Below, piece after piece: positions 18,194-26,164 of a DNA stretch of 64,000 nucleotides. The translations under genes and the position numbers were made by a program. Source of the stretch: Cognataquiflexum rubidum (lineage in GTDB: Bacteria; Bacteroidota; Bacteroidia; Cytophagales; Cyclobacteriaceae); contig NZ_JAKZAL010000019.1 in the NCBI RefSeq assembly GCF_022538115.1, positions 1-64,000 of the forward strand. The letters run 5' to 3'. Every line of letters starts with the position of its first letter. Positions within the stretch are counted from its first letter, which is position 1. Under the pieces are notes generated by a model. It worked only from the letters and a program-made list of their open reading frames with translations. It was not told the DNA's origin and did no database searches.

Positions 18194-19199
18194 CAAAACC
18201 CTACATATCAGCACTTCTCCGCACATCCGACAAGGAATGAGTACGGATATGATCATGCGGCATGTGGTTTATGCCATGATGCCTCTTGTGATATTTGCAG
18301 TGGTTTCTTTCGGGATAAATGCCCTGTTGGTGATCGTTACCGCAGTCGCCTCAAGCGTCCTGACAGAACATGCCCTTTGCCGTTGGTCAGGAAAATCATC
18401 AACTGTTTCGGATTGGTCGGCAGTCATCACAGGCATTTTGCTGGGACTGACTTTGCCACCGATCTTTCCGCTTTGGATGACATTCCTCGGGGGGGTCGTT
18501 TCGATCGCGATCGGAAAATTTGTCTTTGGAGGATTGGGCAGCAATGCCTTCAATCCGGCTTTGGTCGGCAGGGCTTTTTTACAAGCTGCATTTCCTGTCG
18601 CCATCACGACCTGGCATCCCTCCTTTTTGGAAGGAAGATTTTACAGCATTTCAAAGTCAGTAGCCGCCTTCCCGTTTTCCACCCCTGTGGTAGATGGGAT
18701 TTCGGGAGCTACTCCCCTATCAGCATTCAAGTTTGACAAAGTCACGGCAGATACAGCAGACCTTGCTTTTGGATTTATCAGCGGCTCCACGGGAGAAACT
18801 TCCGCTGTATTGATCATTCTAGGAGGAATCTATTTGGCAGTAAGGAAAATGATGAACTGGAGAATTCCCGTCGCCATCCTTACTACCGTTTTTGTCCTGA
18901 GTTGGATCTTACATATCATTGACAATCAAGTCTATCCCTCCCCTGAATTCATGCTCTTTTCCGGTGGATTGATGTTGGGGGCGGTCTTTATGGCTACGGA
19001 TATGGTCGGTTCGCCGATCACGCCAAGAGGTGTGGTGGTGTATGGCGCATTTATCGGACTGATAGTCGTCGTGATACGGATCTGGGGAGGACTTCCCGAG
19101 GGGGTGATGTATGCCATCCTATTGGGAAATGCACTTACGCCACACATTGACAACCTGATCAGACCGCGGGTTTACGGTACCAAAAAGACCAAATCATGA
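18186..19199 (+). CDS. rnfD: Rnf complex membrane subunit RnfD (covalent FMN)
   Basis: The ATG at 18186 overlaps the rnfC end and gives the standard N-terminus MFSKTLHISTSPHIRQGMST. About ten hydrophobic segments are visible; conserved RnfD/NqrB blocks include GKFVFGGLGSNAFNPALVGRAF and the flavinylation site DGISGATPLSAF (the Thr of SGAT carries FMN in the family). The subunit passes electrons across the membrane and is thought to be part of the ion path. Length of 337 residues is normal. The stop overlaps the rnfG start in an ATGA. Confidence 0.94.
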   Translation: MFSKTLHISTSPHIRQGMSTDMIMRHVVYAMMPLVIFAVVSFGINALLVIVTAVASSVLTEHALCRWSGKSSTVSDWSAVITGILLGLTLPPIFPLWMTFLGGVVSIAIGKFVFGGLGSNAFNPALVGRAFLQAAFPVAITTWHPSFLEGRFYSISKSVAAFPFSTPVVDGISGATPLSAFKFDKVTADTADLAFGFISGSTGETSAVLIILGGIYLAVRKMMNWRIPVAILTTVFVLSWILHIIDNQVYPSPEFMLFSGGLMLGAVFMATDMVGSPITPRGVVVYGAFIGLIVVVIRIWGGLPEGVMYAILLGNALTPHIDNLIRPRVYGTKKTKS

Positions 19200-19903
19200 G
19201 CGCAGACAAAACCATCTCGACCCAACCCAACACCACCGCAAGCAGCAAGAAAATGCTGATTGCCATGGTAGGCATTGGCGTTATCTGCGCTTTGCTGATT
19301 GTCTTGAGTTATGAAGGCACCAAAGAAAGGATCGAAATCCTCAAAGCCGAAGCACTCGAAAAAGCAGTATTTAAAGTTGTCCCCGGCATCTCCAAAACAA
19401 GGATTTTTGAACTGACAGCAGAGGGAACTTTCGTGCCCTCAGATGGAAAAGACAGAAGCAAGACGCTTGTCTATGCAGGATATGACGATACGGATGCCTT
19501 CAAAGGTATCGCCATCGAAGCAAGCGGACAGGGTTATGCAGACATCCTTCGGATCTTGTATGGCTATGACCCCGAGACTCAAACTGTGGTAGGATTTTAT
19601 GTCTTGGAAAGCAAAGAAACCCCTGGATTGGGAGACAAAATCGAAAAGAATGATGACTTCCTCGCCAATTTCAAAGCATTGACTGTGGCACTGACAGAAG
19701 ATTTGACTCAGATCCAAAATCCTGTAGTCCCAGTAAAAGAAGGTAAAAAAGTCAATCCTTGGGAAGTCGATGGCATCACGGGTGCCACCATTTCATCACG
19801 AGCTATCGGCAACATCATCGGTGAAAGTTCGGCAAGGATAGTTCCCTTGATTTACAGCCAAAAAGAAACTTTCAAATCGGCACCAAACCCCGAATCCAAA
19901 TGA
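19196..19903 (+). CDS. rnfG: Rnf complex subunit RnfG (periplasmic covalent FMN)
   Basis: One N-terminal membrane helix (MLIAMVGIGVICALLIVLS) anchors a periplasmic FMN-binding domain. The flavinylation motif DGITGATISSRA lies near residue 200, where Apb/Ftp-type flavin transferases attach FMN to the Thr of SGAT/TGAT. ETPGLGDKIE is a second conserved block of the family. Start and stop overlap rnfD and rnfE by ATGA, so translation is coupled. No flavin transferase gene (apbE) is in the window, so it must be elsewhere. Confidence 0.93.
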   Translation: MSADKTISTQPNTTASSKKMLIAMVGIGVICALLIVLSYEGTKERIEILKAEALEKAVFKVVPGISKTRIFELTAEGTFVPSDGKDRSKTLVYAGYDDTDAFKGIAIEASGQGYADILRILYGYDPETQTVVGFYVLESKETPGLGDKIEKNDDFLANFKALTVALTEDLTQIQNPVVPVKEGKKVNPWEVDGITGATISSRAIGNIIGESSARIVPLIYSQKETFKSAPNPESK

Positions 19904-20535
19904 CACCAACAAAAACCACCGACTTGAAAGCAGGACCAAGCTCCACAGATGAATTCATCAAAGGGCTGTGGCGTGAAAATCCTGTCTTTGTGCAGGTATT
20001 GGGGATGTGTCCGGTTTTGGCAGTATCCAACTCCGCCATCAACGCCCTTGCAATGGGATTGGCAACGGCTTTTGTACTGATCATGTCCAATATATTGGTT
20101 TCTTCGCTCCGCAATTTTATCCCGAAGCAAGTCCGCATAGCTTCCTATATCCTGATCATTGCCACTTTCGTCACCATGGTGGATTATGCGATCCAAGCCA
20201 TCAGTGTGGATCTGCACAAGAATCTTGGGGCATTTATTTCCCTGATTGTGGTCAACTGCCTCATCCTGAGCCGTGCTGAAGCCTTTGCTTCCAAAAATAC
20301 CATAGGAAAATCCGCCTTGGATGCCTTGGGCATGGGATTGGGTTTTGTGTTTGCCCTGTTTTGCCTCGGAGCTGTCAGGGAAATATTGGGAAATGGCAGC
20401 ATCTTCGGATTCATGATTTTCCCTGAATCCTTTCAGGAATGGATCATCATGATCCTTCCGGCAGGCGGCTTTTTTACTTTAGCCCTGTGGCTTTTCCTCT
20501 TCAACAATTACAAACTTAAAAAAGCAAAAGCATGA
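19900..20535 (+). CDS. rnfE: Rnf complex membrane subunit RnfE
   Basis: A 211-residue polytopic protein with six hydrophobic segments. The half-site cysteines expected for the intramembrane [2Fe-2S] cluster shared with RnfA are present in VLGMCPVLAVSN and VVNCLILSRAEAFA. It is the paralogue and partner of RnfA with inverted topology. The N-terminal 20 residues before WRENPVFVQ are longer than in many homologues. ATGA overlap with rnfG and rnfA. Confidence 0.93.
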   Translation: MTPTKTTDLKAGPSSTDEFIKGLWRENPVFVQVLGMCPVLAVSNSAINALAMGLATAFVLIMSNILVSSLRNFIPKQVRIASYILIIATFVTMVDYAIQAISVDLHKNLGAFISLIVVNCLILSRAEAFASKNTIGKSALDALGMGLGFVFALFCLGAVREILGNGSIFGFMIFPESFQEWIIMILPAGGFFTLALWLFLFNNYKLKKAKA

Positions 20536-21113
20536 AATCTGAATCCCTTTGGTACATATTCATCAATGCGAGTTTGATCAACAACTTCGTGCTCGCCTAT
20601 TTTCTTGGCATCTGTCCCTTTCTCGGTGTTTCGGGAAAAATGGAAACTGCCACAAAAATGGGTGCTGCCGTGACCTTTGTGATGATCATCAGTTCGGTCT
20701 GTGCTTATGGCATCCATGCCCTGCTTGTAGCCATCAATGCACCTTTTCTGCAACTCATCAGCTATATCGTCGTCATTGCCGCCACAGTTCAGCTTGTTGA
20801 GATGGTCATCAAAAAAATGAGTCCGGCGCTCTTCCGTTCCTTGGGGATTTTCCTCCCTTTGATCACGACCAACTGCGCCATCTTGGCCGTAGCCCTCTTT
20901 CAGACAGCTAAAGGATACAGTTTCTTTGGCAGCCTTGCTTTCGCATTGGGTGCGGGGGTAGGTTTTACACTTGCTTTGATCCTGATGGCGGGAATCAGGG
21001 AGCAACTTGATTTTGCCGATGTGCCAAAAGTCGTCAAAGGTACCGTGATCACTTTGCTGGTTGCGGGGATATTGTCATTGACATTTATGGGATTTTCGGG
21101 ATTGGGGTCTTAG
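20532..21113 (+). CDS. rnfA: Rnf complex membrane subunit RnfA
   Basis: A 193-residue protein with six hydrophobic segments and the RnfA hallmarks NNFVLAYFLGICPFLGVSGK and LPLITTNCAILAVAL, whose cysteines pair with those of RnfE around an intramembrane [2Fe-2S] cluster. Length and motifs are typical. It closes the tightly overlapping C-D-G-E-A run; the next 200 bp are low-complexity sequence and rnfB lies 2.1 kb further on, which is an unusual separation. Confidence 0.94.
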   Translation: MKSESLWYIFINASLINNFVLAYFLGICPFLGVSGKMETATKMGAAVTFVMIISSVCAYGIHALLVAINAPFLQLISYIVVIAATVQLVEMVIKKMSPALFRSLGIFLPLITTNCAILAVALFQTAKGYSFFGSLAFALGAGVGFTLALILMAGIREQLDFADVPKVVKGTVITLLVAGILSLTFMGFSGLGS

Positions 21114-21316
21114 GGGGAAGGAGGAAGTGGGGAAGTATGGAGGTTTGGAGGTTTGGAAGTGGGAAGTTTGGAAGTTTGACCGATGACCGATGACGGATGA
21201 CTGATGAAGGAGGTAAGAGGTAAGAGGTAAAAAGTAAGAGATAAAAAGTATAAAGTAAGCAGTGTGTAGTAAATAGTAGATAGTAAAAGTAAAAAGGACA
21301 GTAAGCAATTACAAAA
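21114..21316. repeat. Low-complexity word repeats after rnfA
   Basis: Successive blocks of slightly varied words: GGAGGTTTGGAAGT-type (21137-21178), GACCGATGACGGATGA-type (21178-21208), GAGGTAAGAGGTAAAAAGTAAG-type (21209-21300). Such 7-12 bp degenerate runs also occur at 21490-21960, 22840-22866, 23148-23206 and 2762-2790. No gene is visible in it. Confidence 0.75.
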
Positions 21317-21529
21317 ATGGAAACAGTCTGGAGTTTTGTGATCGGGATTTTGGGATTGGTGGGGATGATGTTGATTTGGGTTTTGGTCCAATCTTATTGG
21401 CGCAAAACCTTCAAAGACAACATCTCCGATGAAGATGTCCTCGCCGAAAGAAGAAGCTGCGGGAATTGTGGCTGTGTGAAGGTGTGTGAGAGGAAGAGTC
21501 CACAGTCGACAGTCCATGGTCCACGGTAA
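21317..21529 (+). CDS. Small membrane protein with Cys-rich tail, NqrM/DUF539-like
   Basis: The 70-residue product has one membrane helix (FVIGILGLVGMMLIWVLVQ) followed by WRKTFKDNISDEDVLAERRSCGNCGCVKVCERK. A single helix plus a short CxxCxC...C tail is the layout of NqrM (DUF539), the protein needed to build the iron centre between the two membrane subunits of the related Na+-NQR complex. Sitting right after rnfA, it is a good candidate for a maturation factor of the RnfA/RnfE Fe-S site. The match is by layout, not by clear sequence identity. The last ten codons (SPQSTVHGPR) are read from the low-complexity repeat that follows, which provides the stop. Confidence 0.65.
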   Translation: METVWSFVIGILGLVGMMLIWVLVQSYWRKTFKDNISDEDVLAERRSCGNCGCVKVCERKSPQSTVHGPR

Positions 21530-21960
21530 TGCAGTGGTGAGAGGTAGGTGGTGAGAGGTTATTGGTTATTGGGTTATTGGGTTATTGGTTGATTGCAGTT
21601 TCAGTAGAAAGTTTTCAGTCCATGGTCCATAGTCCATGGTAAATTGTCCAAAGTCATGAGAAACAGTAGAAAGTAAAAAGAAATAGAATCAAAGTAAGAA
21701 CCAAAAATAAATAAAGTCAACAGTCCACTGTCGACCGTCGACAAAGAGCAATTGTAAATGGATATAAAGATTAAGAATTGAAAAAATCGGGCTGTGGATT
21801 ATGGACAATGGACAAATAACCATTAACCAAGAACACCTGGCTATGGATTATTAACCAATAACAAATAACCATTAACTATTTTAACAGGCTGTGGACCGTC
21901 GACTATGGACCGTGGACTATTAACCATTAACTATTATTAAGAGCAAACTGAAAAATAACT
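21490..21960. repeat. Degenerate word repeats before the FNR gene
   Basis: The stretch is composed of variants of GTCCATGGTCCA, GTCGACAGTCC, TTATTGGGTTATTGG and ATTAACCATTAACTATT, often in inverted orientation to each other (GTCGACCGTCGAC). No gene, terminator or clear promoter is visible. The same words occur in front of other genes in the window. Confidence 0.75.
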
Positions 21961-21976
21961 TCTAAACCATAAAAAA

Positions 21977-22834
21977 ATGACCTACTTATCAGACCTCAAT
22001 ACAAAAACGCAATACAAAGCAAAGGTCAGGAAAACCAAGCGCCTGACGCCTGCCAATACAGAGGAAATCCGGGAAATCATGATTGAAGTGGAGGATCCGG
22101 GGTTCCAATGTAAGGTTGACCAAAGCTTTGGCGTACTAGTGAAGCATGACAGTGAATTTGGAAATGAATACCACCACCGCCTCTACTCTGTGGCCGATAT
22201 TCCTTCCAAAGAAAACGGCAAAACACTCCTGACCATGCTGGTCAAAAGATGTTCTTATGTGGATGAGTTCAACGGGGAACTGTACCACGGCGTAGGCTCT
22301 AGCTACCTCTGTGACAGGGAAGTTGGCGATGTGATCAACGTAACGGGACCTTTTGAACTGCCATTCAAAATCCCTGAAGACAGAAACTCCAACCTGATCC
22401 TCATCGGAATGGGAACAGGCATTGCACCCTTCAGGGCATTTGTGAAGCATATCTATGCGGATGTGAAAGACTGGAAAGGAAAGATCCGCTTGTTCTATGG
22501 TGCAAAAAGCGGTTTGGAACTGCTGTACCTCAACGACAAAGACGGTGACCTGACAAGCTATTACGACGAAGCTACTTTCGAAGCCTTCAGTGCCTTGAGC
22601 CCAAGGCCGCATTGGGAAGATCCGATTTCATTGGATGCAGCGATCGAGGAAAGGGCCGAAGAGGTATTGGAAATGCTCTCCTACAGCAATACCTACATCT
22701 ACATCGCAGGATATGAAAAAGTCAAAGAAAACCTCAACAAGGCTTTTATCAATATCATGGGTTCAAAGGAAAAATGGGAAAACAGAAAAGCGGAATTGAT
22801 TGCAGGGAAAAAGTGGGCGGAGGTTATTTATTGA
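21977..22834 (+). CDS. Plant-type ferredoxin-NADP+ reductase
   Basis: The 285-residue flavoprotein has the FAD-binding motif HHRLYSVAD (RxYS type), a second FAD phosphate loop (VKRCSY... and GVGSSYLCD), the NADP-binding GMGTGIAPFRAFVKH, and ends WAEVIY, the C-terminal aromatic residue that stacks on FAD in plant-type FNRs. Reaction: two reduced ferredoxins plus NADP+ and H+ give NADPH, or the reverse. Located between rnfA and rnfB, it would share the ferredoxin pool charged by the long NifJ, so pyruvate electrons could be split between NADH via Rnf and NADPH via this enzyme. Start and length are normal; the upstream region is repetitive. Confidence 0.9.
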   Translation: MTYLSDLNTKTQYKAKVRKTKRLTPANTEEIREIMIEVEDPGFQCKVDQSFGVLVKHDSEFGNEYHHRLYSVADIPSKENGKTLLTMLVKRCSYVDEFNGELYHGVGSSYLCDREVGDVINVTGPFELPFKIPEDRNSNLILIGMGTGIAPFRAFVKHIYADVKDWKGKIRLFYGAKSGLELLYLNDKDGDLTSYYDEATFEAFSALSPRPHWEDPISLDAAIEERAEEVLEMLSYSNTYIYIAGYEKVKENLNKAFINIMGSKEKWENRKAELIAGKKWAEVIY

Positions 22835-22864
22835 AAAAATGACCGATGACGGATGACCGATGTC

Positions 22865-23140
22865 AGGTGTTGCGTCATCCTGAAGGAGGAACGACTGAAG
22901 GATCTCATGTATTTTGATGAGACACTTCGCTACACCCAGTGTGACGCCCCACAATTACGTCATCCTGAATGAGGGACGAATGAAGGATCTATTTATTTTA
23001 GGATTGACTCTTCGCTACACTCAGAGTGACGGCCCCACAATTACTTCATCTTGAATCCGAAGTACAGCCTGTCCCGTATTTCGGGAAGGATGAAAGATCT
23101 CAGAATAAAAGAGACCCTTCGCTTCACTCAGGGTGACGAC
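22865..23140. repeat. Family C dispersed palindromic repeats, three copies
   Basis: Three copies (about 22872-22951, 22960-23028, 23040-23140) begin CGTCATCCTGAAGGAGG or a variant, pass through AAGGATCT, and end CTTCGCTACACTCAGAGTGACG or a variant. Ends are complementary (GTCATCCTGA with TCAGGGTGAC). Copy three contains a small inserted dyad (CCCGTATTTCGGG). They fill the gap between the FNR gene and rnfB. Confidence 0.85.
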
Positions 23141-23206
23141 AACATCCGTCATCGGACATCGGTCATCCGACCACCTAATAACCATTAACAAATAACCATT
23201 CACCAA

Positions 23207-24070
23207 ATGACCATCCTAACAGCCTTACTCGCACTCGGCGGACTGACGCTTCTCTTGGCACTGATGCTGATCGTGGCCAATACCAAACTCTATGTCTATG
23301 AGGATCCGAGGATCGATGAGGTCGAAAGCATGCTTCCCCACGCCAACTGCGGTGCCTGTGGGTATCCCGGATGCAGACCATTTGCGGAAGCCTTGGTCAA
23401 AGGAGATATGCTGCCCGGAAAATGCACCGTCAGCAGTGAGGATGGCCGAAAAGCCATCGCTTCCTACCTCGGGGTAGATGCAGGTGCGGAAGAAAAACGA
23501 GTGGCAAGATTGGCCTGTGCCGGCGGTATCAATGTCGCTGTCAACCGCGCAAAATACGAAGGGCTGTCAAGCTGCCGGGGTGCAGCACTGATTTCGGGTG
23601 GTGGCAAAGGATGTTCTTGGGGATGTCTCGGTCATGGAGACTGCGAGACGGTCTGCGATTTTGATGCGATTTCGATGAATGAATTTGGGCTACCCGTGGT
23701 CGATGAAGCCAAGTGTACCGCCTGCGGAGACTGTGTGGAAGTGTGTCCCAAGGACCTTTTTTCCCTCCATCCTATCAGCCACCGCCTTTGGGTGGCCTGC
23801 AAAAGTCAGGAAGCAGGTGACGGTGTTCTCGAAGACTGCGAAGTAGGCTGTACTGCCTGCGGCAAATGCGCCATGGATTCACCCGGCCTCATTACCATGA
23901 AGTACAATCTTCCGGTAATCAACTATTCCGGAAGACACCAAACCCAAGTTCCGATCCAACGCTGCCCTACCGGTGCCATTGTTTGGTTGGATGAAAAAGC
24001 AGGTCCCATCAAAGGTCATGAAGCCAAAAAGATTATACGGAAGGGGAAATTGAGAATGGGGGAAAGTTAG
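23207..24070 (+). CDS. rnfB: Rnf complex subunit RnfB (ferredoxin-interacting Fe-S protein)
   Basis: RnfB accepts electrons from reduced ferredoxin. An N-terminal membrane helix (residues 3-24) is followed by the [4Fe-4S] domain with ANCGACGYPGCRPFAEAL and GKC, then clusters CLGHGDCETVCDFDAIS, CTACGDCVEVCPKDLF, and a C-terminal CEVGCTACGKC...QRCPTGAI. The total of 287 residues is normal. It stands apart from rnfCDGEA, with its ATG directly after family C repeats and the ACCATTAACAAATAACCATT word repeat, so it may have its own promoter. A broken copy of its 3' end lies at 24465-24559. Confidence 0.92.
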   Translation: MTILTALLALGGLTLLLALMLIVANTKLYVYEDPRIDEVESMLPHANCGACGYPGCRPFAEALVKGDMLPGKCTVSSEDGRKAIASYLGVDAGAEEKRVARLACAGGINVAVNRAKYEGLSSCRGAALISGGGKGCSWGCLGHGDCETVCDFDAISMNEFGLPVVDEAKCTACGDCVEVCPKDLFSLHPISHRLWVACKSQEAGDGVLEDCEVGCTACGKCAMDSPGLITMKYNLPVINYSGRHQTQVPIQRCPTGAIVWLDEKAGPIKGHEAKKIIRKGKLRMGES

Positions 24071-24108
24071 GATAATTATGAATTCAGAATTATGAATTAC
24101 CGGCTCCG

Positions 24109-24276
24109 TCATGCTGAACCGGAGCTTGCGGAGGTGAAGCATCTCTTAATTTAAATGGAGAGACCCTTCGCTTTACTCAGGGTGACGACCAAGAGATTCA
24201 CGTCATCCTGAAGGAGGTACGACTGAAGGATCTCTTTATTTTAGGAGAGACTCTTCGCTACACTCAGAGTGACGGA
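24109..24276. repeat. Family C dispersed repeats, two more copies
   Basis: Copies at about 24109-24195 (GTCATGCTGAACCGGAGC ... CTTCGCTTTACTCAGGGTGACG) and 24200-24275 (CGTCATCCTGAAGGAGG ... CTACACTCAGAGTGACGG). Same orientation as the three copies before rnfB, so rnfB is bracketed by family C. Confidence 0.85.
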
Positions 24277-24303
24277 CAGGTCAGAAGTAACTCAAGGGTA
24301 ACC

Positions 24304-24361
24304 CAGACACGGAGTATCCTTAGCTCAGACACGGAGTATCCTTAGCTGAGATACGGAGTAT
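24304..24361. repeat. Tandem repeat, 22 bp unit, about 2.6 copies
   Basis: The unit CAGACACGGAGTATCCTTAG plus CT starts at 24304 and 24326, with a third, diverged copy (GAGATACGGAGTATGG) at 24348. A looser continuation with GGAAGGTTAACGGAAGGTATAC follows to about 24410. Confidence 0.8.
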
Positions 24362-24464
24362 GGATAAGGGAAGATGTACGGAAGGTTAACGGAAGGTATA
24401 CTGAAGGATAACGTTGCAGTAGATGGGGAGAGTCGTTGGGTGGGCTTGAATGATTTTTATACTC

Positions 24465-24559
24465 CCCTACCGGTGCCATCGTATGGCTGGATGAAAAAGC
24501 AGGTCCCTTAAGCAAAAAAAATCATCTGTAAGGGCAAGCTGAAAATGGGAGGAATTTAG
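24465..24559 (+). pseudogene. Decayed duplicate of the rnfB 3' end
   Basis: CCCTACCGGTGCCATCGT begins a stretch that translates to PTGAIVWLDEKAGP, identical in protein to the end of RnfB, then continues with matching but frame-shifted DNA (AAGGGCAAGCTGAAAATGGG against AAGGGGAAATTGAGAATGGG in the true gene) up to a TAG. About 25 bp of the original are missing in the middle. Only the last 30 codons are represented. It marks an old duplication or a replaced gene end. Confidence 0.85.
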
Positions 24560-24577
24560 GCCCAATCCAAACTGGAA
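24551..24577. repeat. 27 bp direct repeat, left copy, flanking the VCBS gene
   Basis: Starts GGAATTTAGGCCCAATCC and ends AAACTGGAA; identical to 25800-25826, 1249 bp away, with further partial similarity on the right. It overlaps the end of the rnfB remnant. Confidence 0.9.
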
Positions 24578-24632
24578 ATTTTTGAGACCTTTATGTTATA
24601 AAAAATTAAAGTCTAACTTTAAAGGAATGTAC

Positions 24633-25784
24633 ATGTTGAAAACCATCTTTTTTATTTTATGCATTGTAGTAACAATGCCAAAGATCCAGGCACAGCATCA
24701 CATCAAATTCCCCGATTATACTAAATCTTTACTGTTGGAGTCAAAAGTTGATACAACAGCCAATGTAAACTTTGCCGACTTTGATGGCGACGGTCATCTT
24801 GATATTCTTTTGGTAAAAGGAAGGCATTGGCCCATAATTGACATTGTTCTTCTTGGAAACGGGCGGGGTGAAATAAAAAGCGTTTATGATCTTAGTGATA
24901 TAGCAGACCGTTCATATACCGGTGGTGTGGCTGATTTCAATGGGGATGGGTTTCAGGATATTGCTGTAAGCAATGATTCCCCAAACCGAAAACTGGTCTA
25001 CTTCAACGATGGGAAAGGTAATTTTACAATAGGATCTGAATTTGGTCTTCCTAAATGGCCAACCCGGAATTTATCCATCGCCGATATCAACAAAGATGGA
25101 TTGCCCGATATTATTTTGGCAAACAGAGGTAATTCTTCAAGCTCAAATTATATCTGCCTAAACAAAGGAAAAGGACAGTTTGATGCAGATTGTATCTCAT
25201 TTGCTCCTTATCCTTCCACCACCATAACTCCTTTTGATTTGAATATTGATGGATATATTGATTTGATCGTGCCTCATCGGAACGGTGGTCAGAGTTATGT
25301 ATATCTTGGAAGTTCGGATATGGCCTATTCAGACAACCAACGCATTCCATTTGGAACATCGGATGCAACAATCCGTGTAGCTGCTGCTGAAGATTTTGAT
25401 GGTGATGGTATACTAGATATTGTAGCTATAGACGAAAACAAAGGAGTAACGCTCTATCTTGGTCAAGGAGGTCAAACTTTTTCTGCAGGAGTCTCTATAG
25501 CAGATTCAAAAGTCATTCCCTACGCATTAGCGGTTTCGGATATGAATAAAGATGGAAAAATTGATATCATAGTGGGACATGTAGAAGCGCCATCTACCCT
25601 ATTTTTTAATGACGGGACAGCTCGAAATTTTACATCCATTCCCTTTGGTGATTCAATGGGTACAGTATATGGATTGGCAGTCGGTGATTTTAATGAAGAC
25701 GGAATGCTGGATATCGCGGCTGCACGGTCAGAGGCCCCAAGCGCATTGTATTTTGGTAACATCCTATCAAAACAACGCAAATAA
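24633..25784 (+). CDS. Secreted FG-GAP/VCBS beta-propeller protein
   Basis: The ATG at 24633, with AAAGGA seven bases upstream, opens a signal peptide MLKTIFFILCIVVTMPKIQAQ; the frame could extend to a TTG at 24582. The mature part of about 360 residues is a run of calcium-binding FG-GAP/VCBS blades, each with a D-x-D-G-D-G-x-x-D motif: FADFDGDGHLDILLV, VADFNGDGFQDIAVS, IADINKDGLPDIILA, AEDFDGDGILDIVAI, VSDMNKDGKIDIIVG, VGDFNEDGMLDIAAA. One blade (PFDLNIDGYIDLIVP) is slightly degenerate, giving seven, a full propeller. No enzyme or sorting domain is attached. Such proteins serve in adhesion or carbohydrate binding. It lies exactly between 27 bp direct repeats. Confidence 0.88.
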   Translation: MLKTIFFILCIVVTMPKIQAQHHIKFPDYTKSLLLESKVDTTANVNFADFDGDGHLDILLVKGRHWPIIDIVLLGNGRGEIKSVYDLSDIADRSYTGGVADFNGDGFQDIAVSNDSPNRKLVYFNDGKGNFTIGSEFGLPKWPTRNLSIADINKDGLPDIILANRGNSSSSNYICLNKGKGQFDADCISFAPYPSTTITPFDLNIDGYIDLIVPHRNGGQSYVYLGSSDMAYSDNQRIPFGTSDATIRVAAAEDFDGDGILDIVAIDENKGVTLYLGQGGQTFSAGVSIADSKVIPYALAVSDMNKDGKIDIIVGHVEAPSTLFFNDGTARNFTSIPFGDSMGTVYGLAVGDFNEDGMLDIAAARSEAPSALYFGNILSKQRK

Positions 25785-26164
25785 AGCTATAGCCAATTGG
25801 GAATTTAGGCCCAATCCAAACTGGAATTTTTATAAATCCTTATTTTTCCCAATGAATTTTTTCAATCCAAAATTTAGGTGATAGGATTGGATTTATAGGT
25901 TTTTAGTTATAAGTTTAGGGTATTGAAAAATAACAAGAAATTGTTGTTATCAGCCTAAAATGGGTAATTGTTAAAGGTGTTGAAGATTAAAAACAGCTTC
26001 AGCTTTAGCAATATCCAAAAATTCAAATCTCCAATTGATGATCTATAAAGAACAGCTAAGGTTATATCAACCCAACTATTTTGGAAGAGTATGTGCACCT
26101 TTGGATTATATATAAATAAGTTAGCGGTAATTATAACTGATGAAATAACTAAAAATAGGGGTAA
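25785..26164. other. Intergenic region with right direct-repeat copy and a cassette-like boundary
   Basis: It holds the right copy of the 27 bp direct repeat (25800-25826) and, at 26113-26129, TAAATAAGTTAGCGGTA, whose GTTAGCGGTA is the exact complement of the end of the gene block at 28086-28095. The rest (25830-26110) is AT-rich with no frame or element recognised. Confidence 0.6.

Noticed and set aside
24304-24361. Small CRISPR array
   Set aside because: Units are directly adjacent with no spacer sequence.
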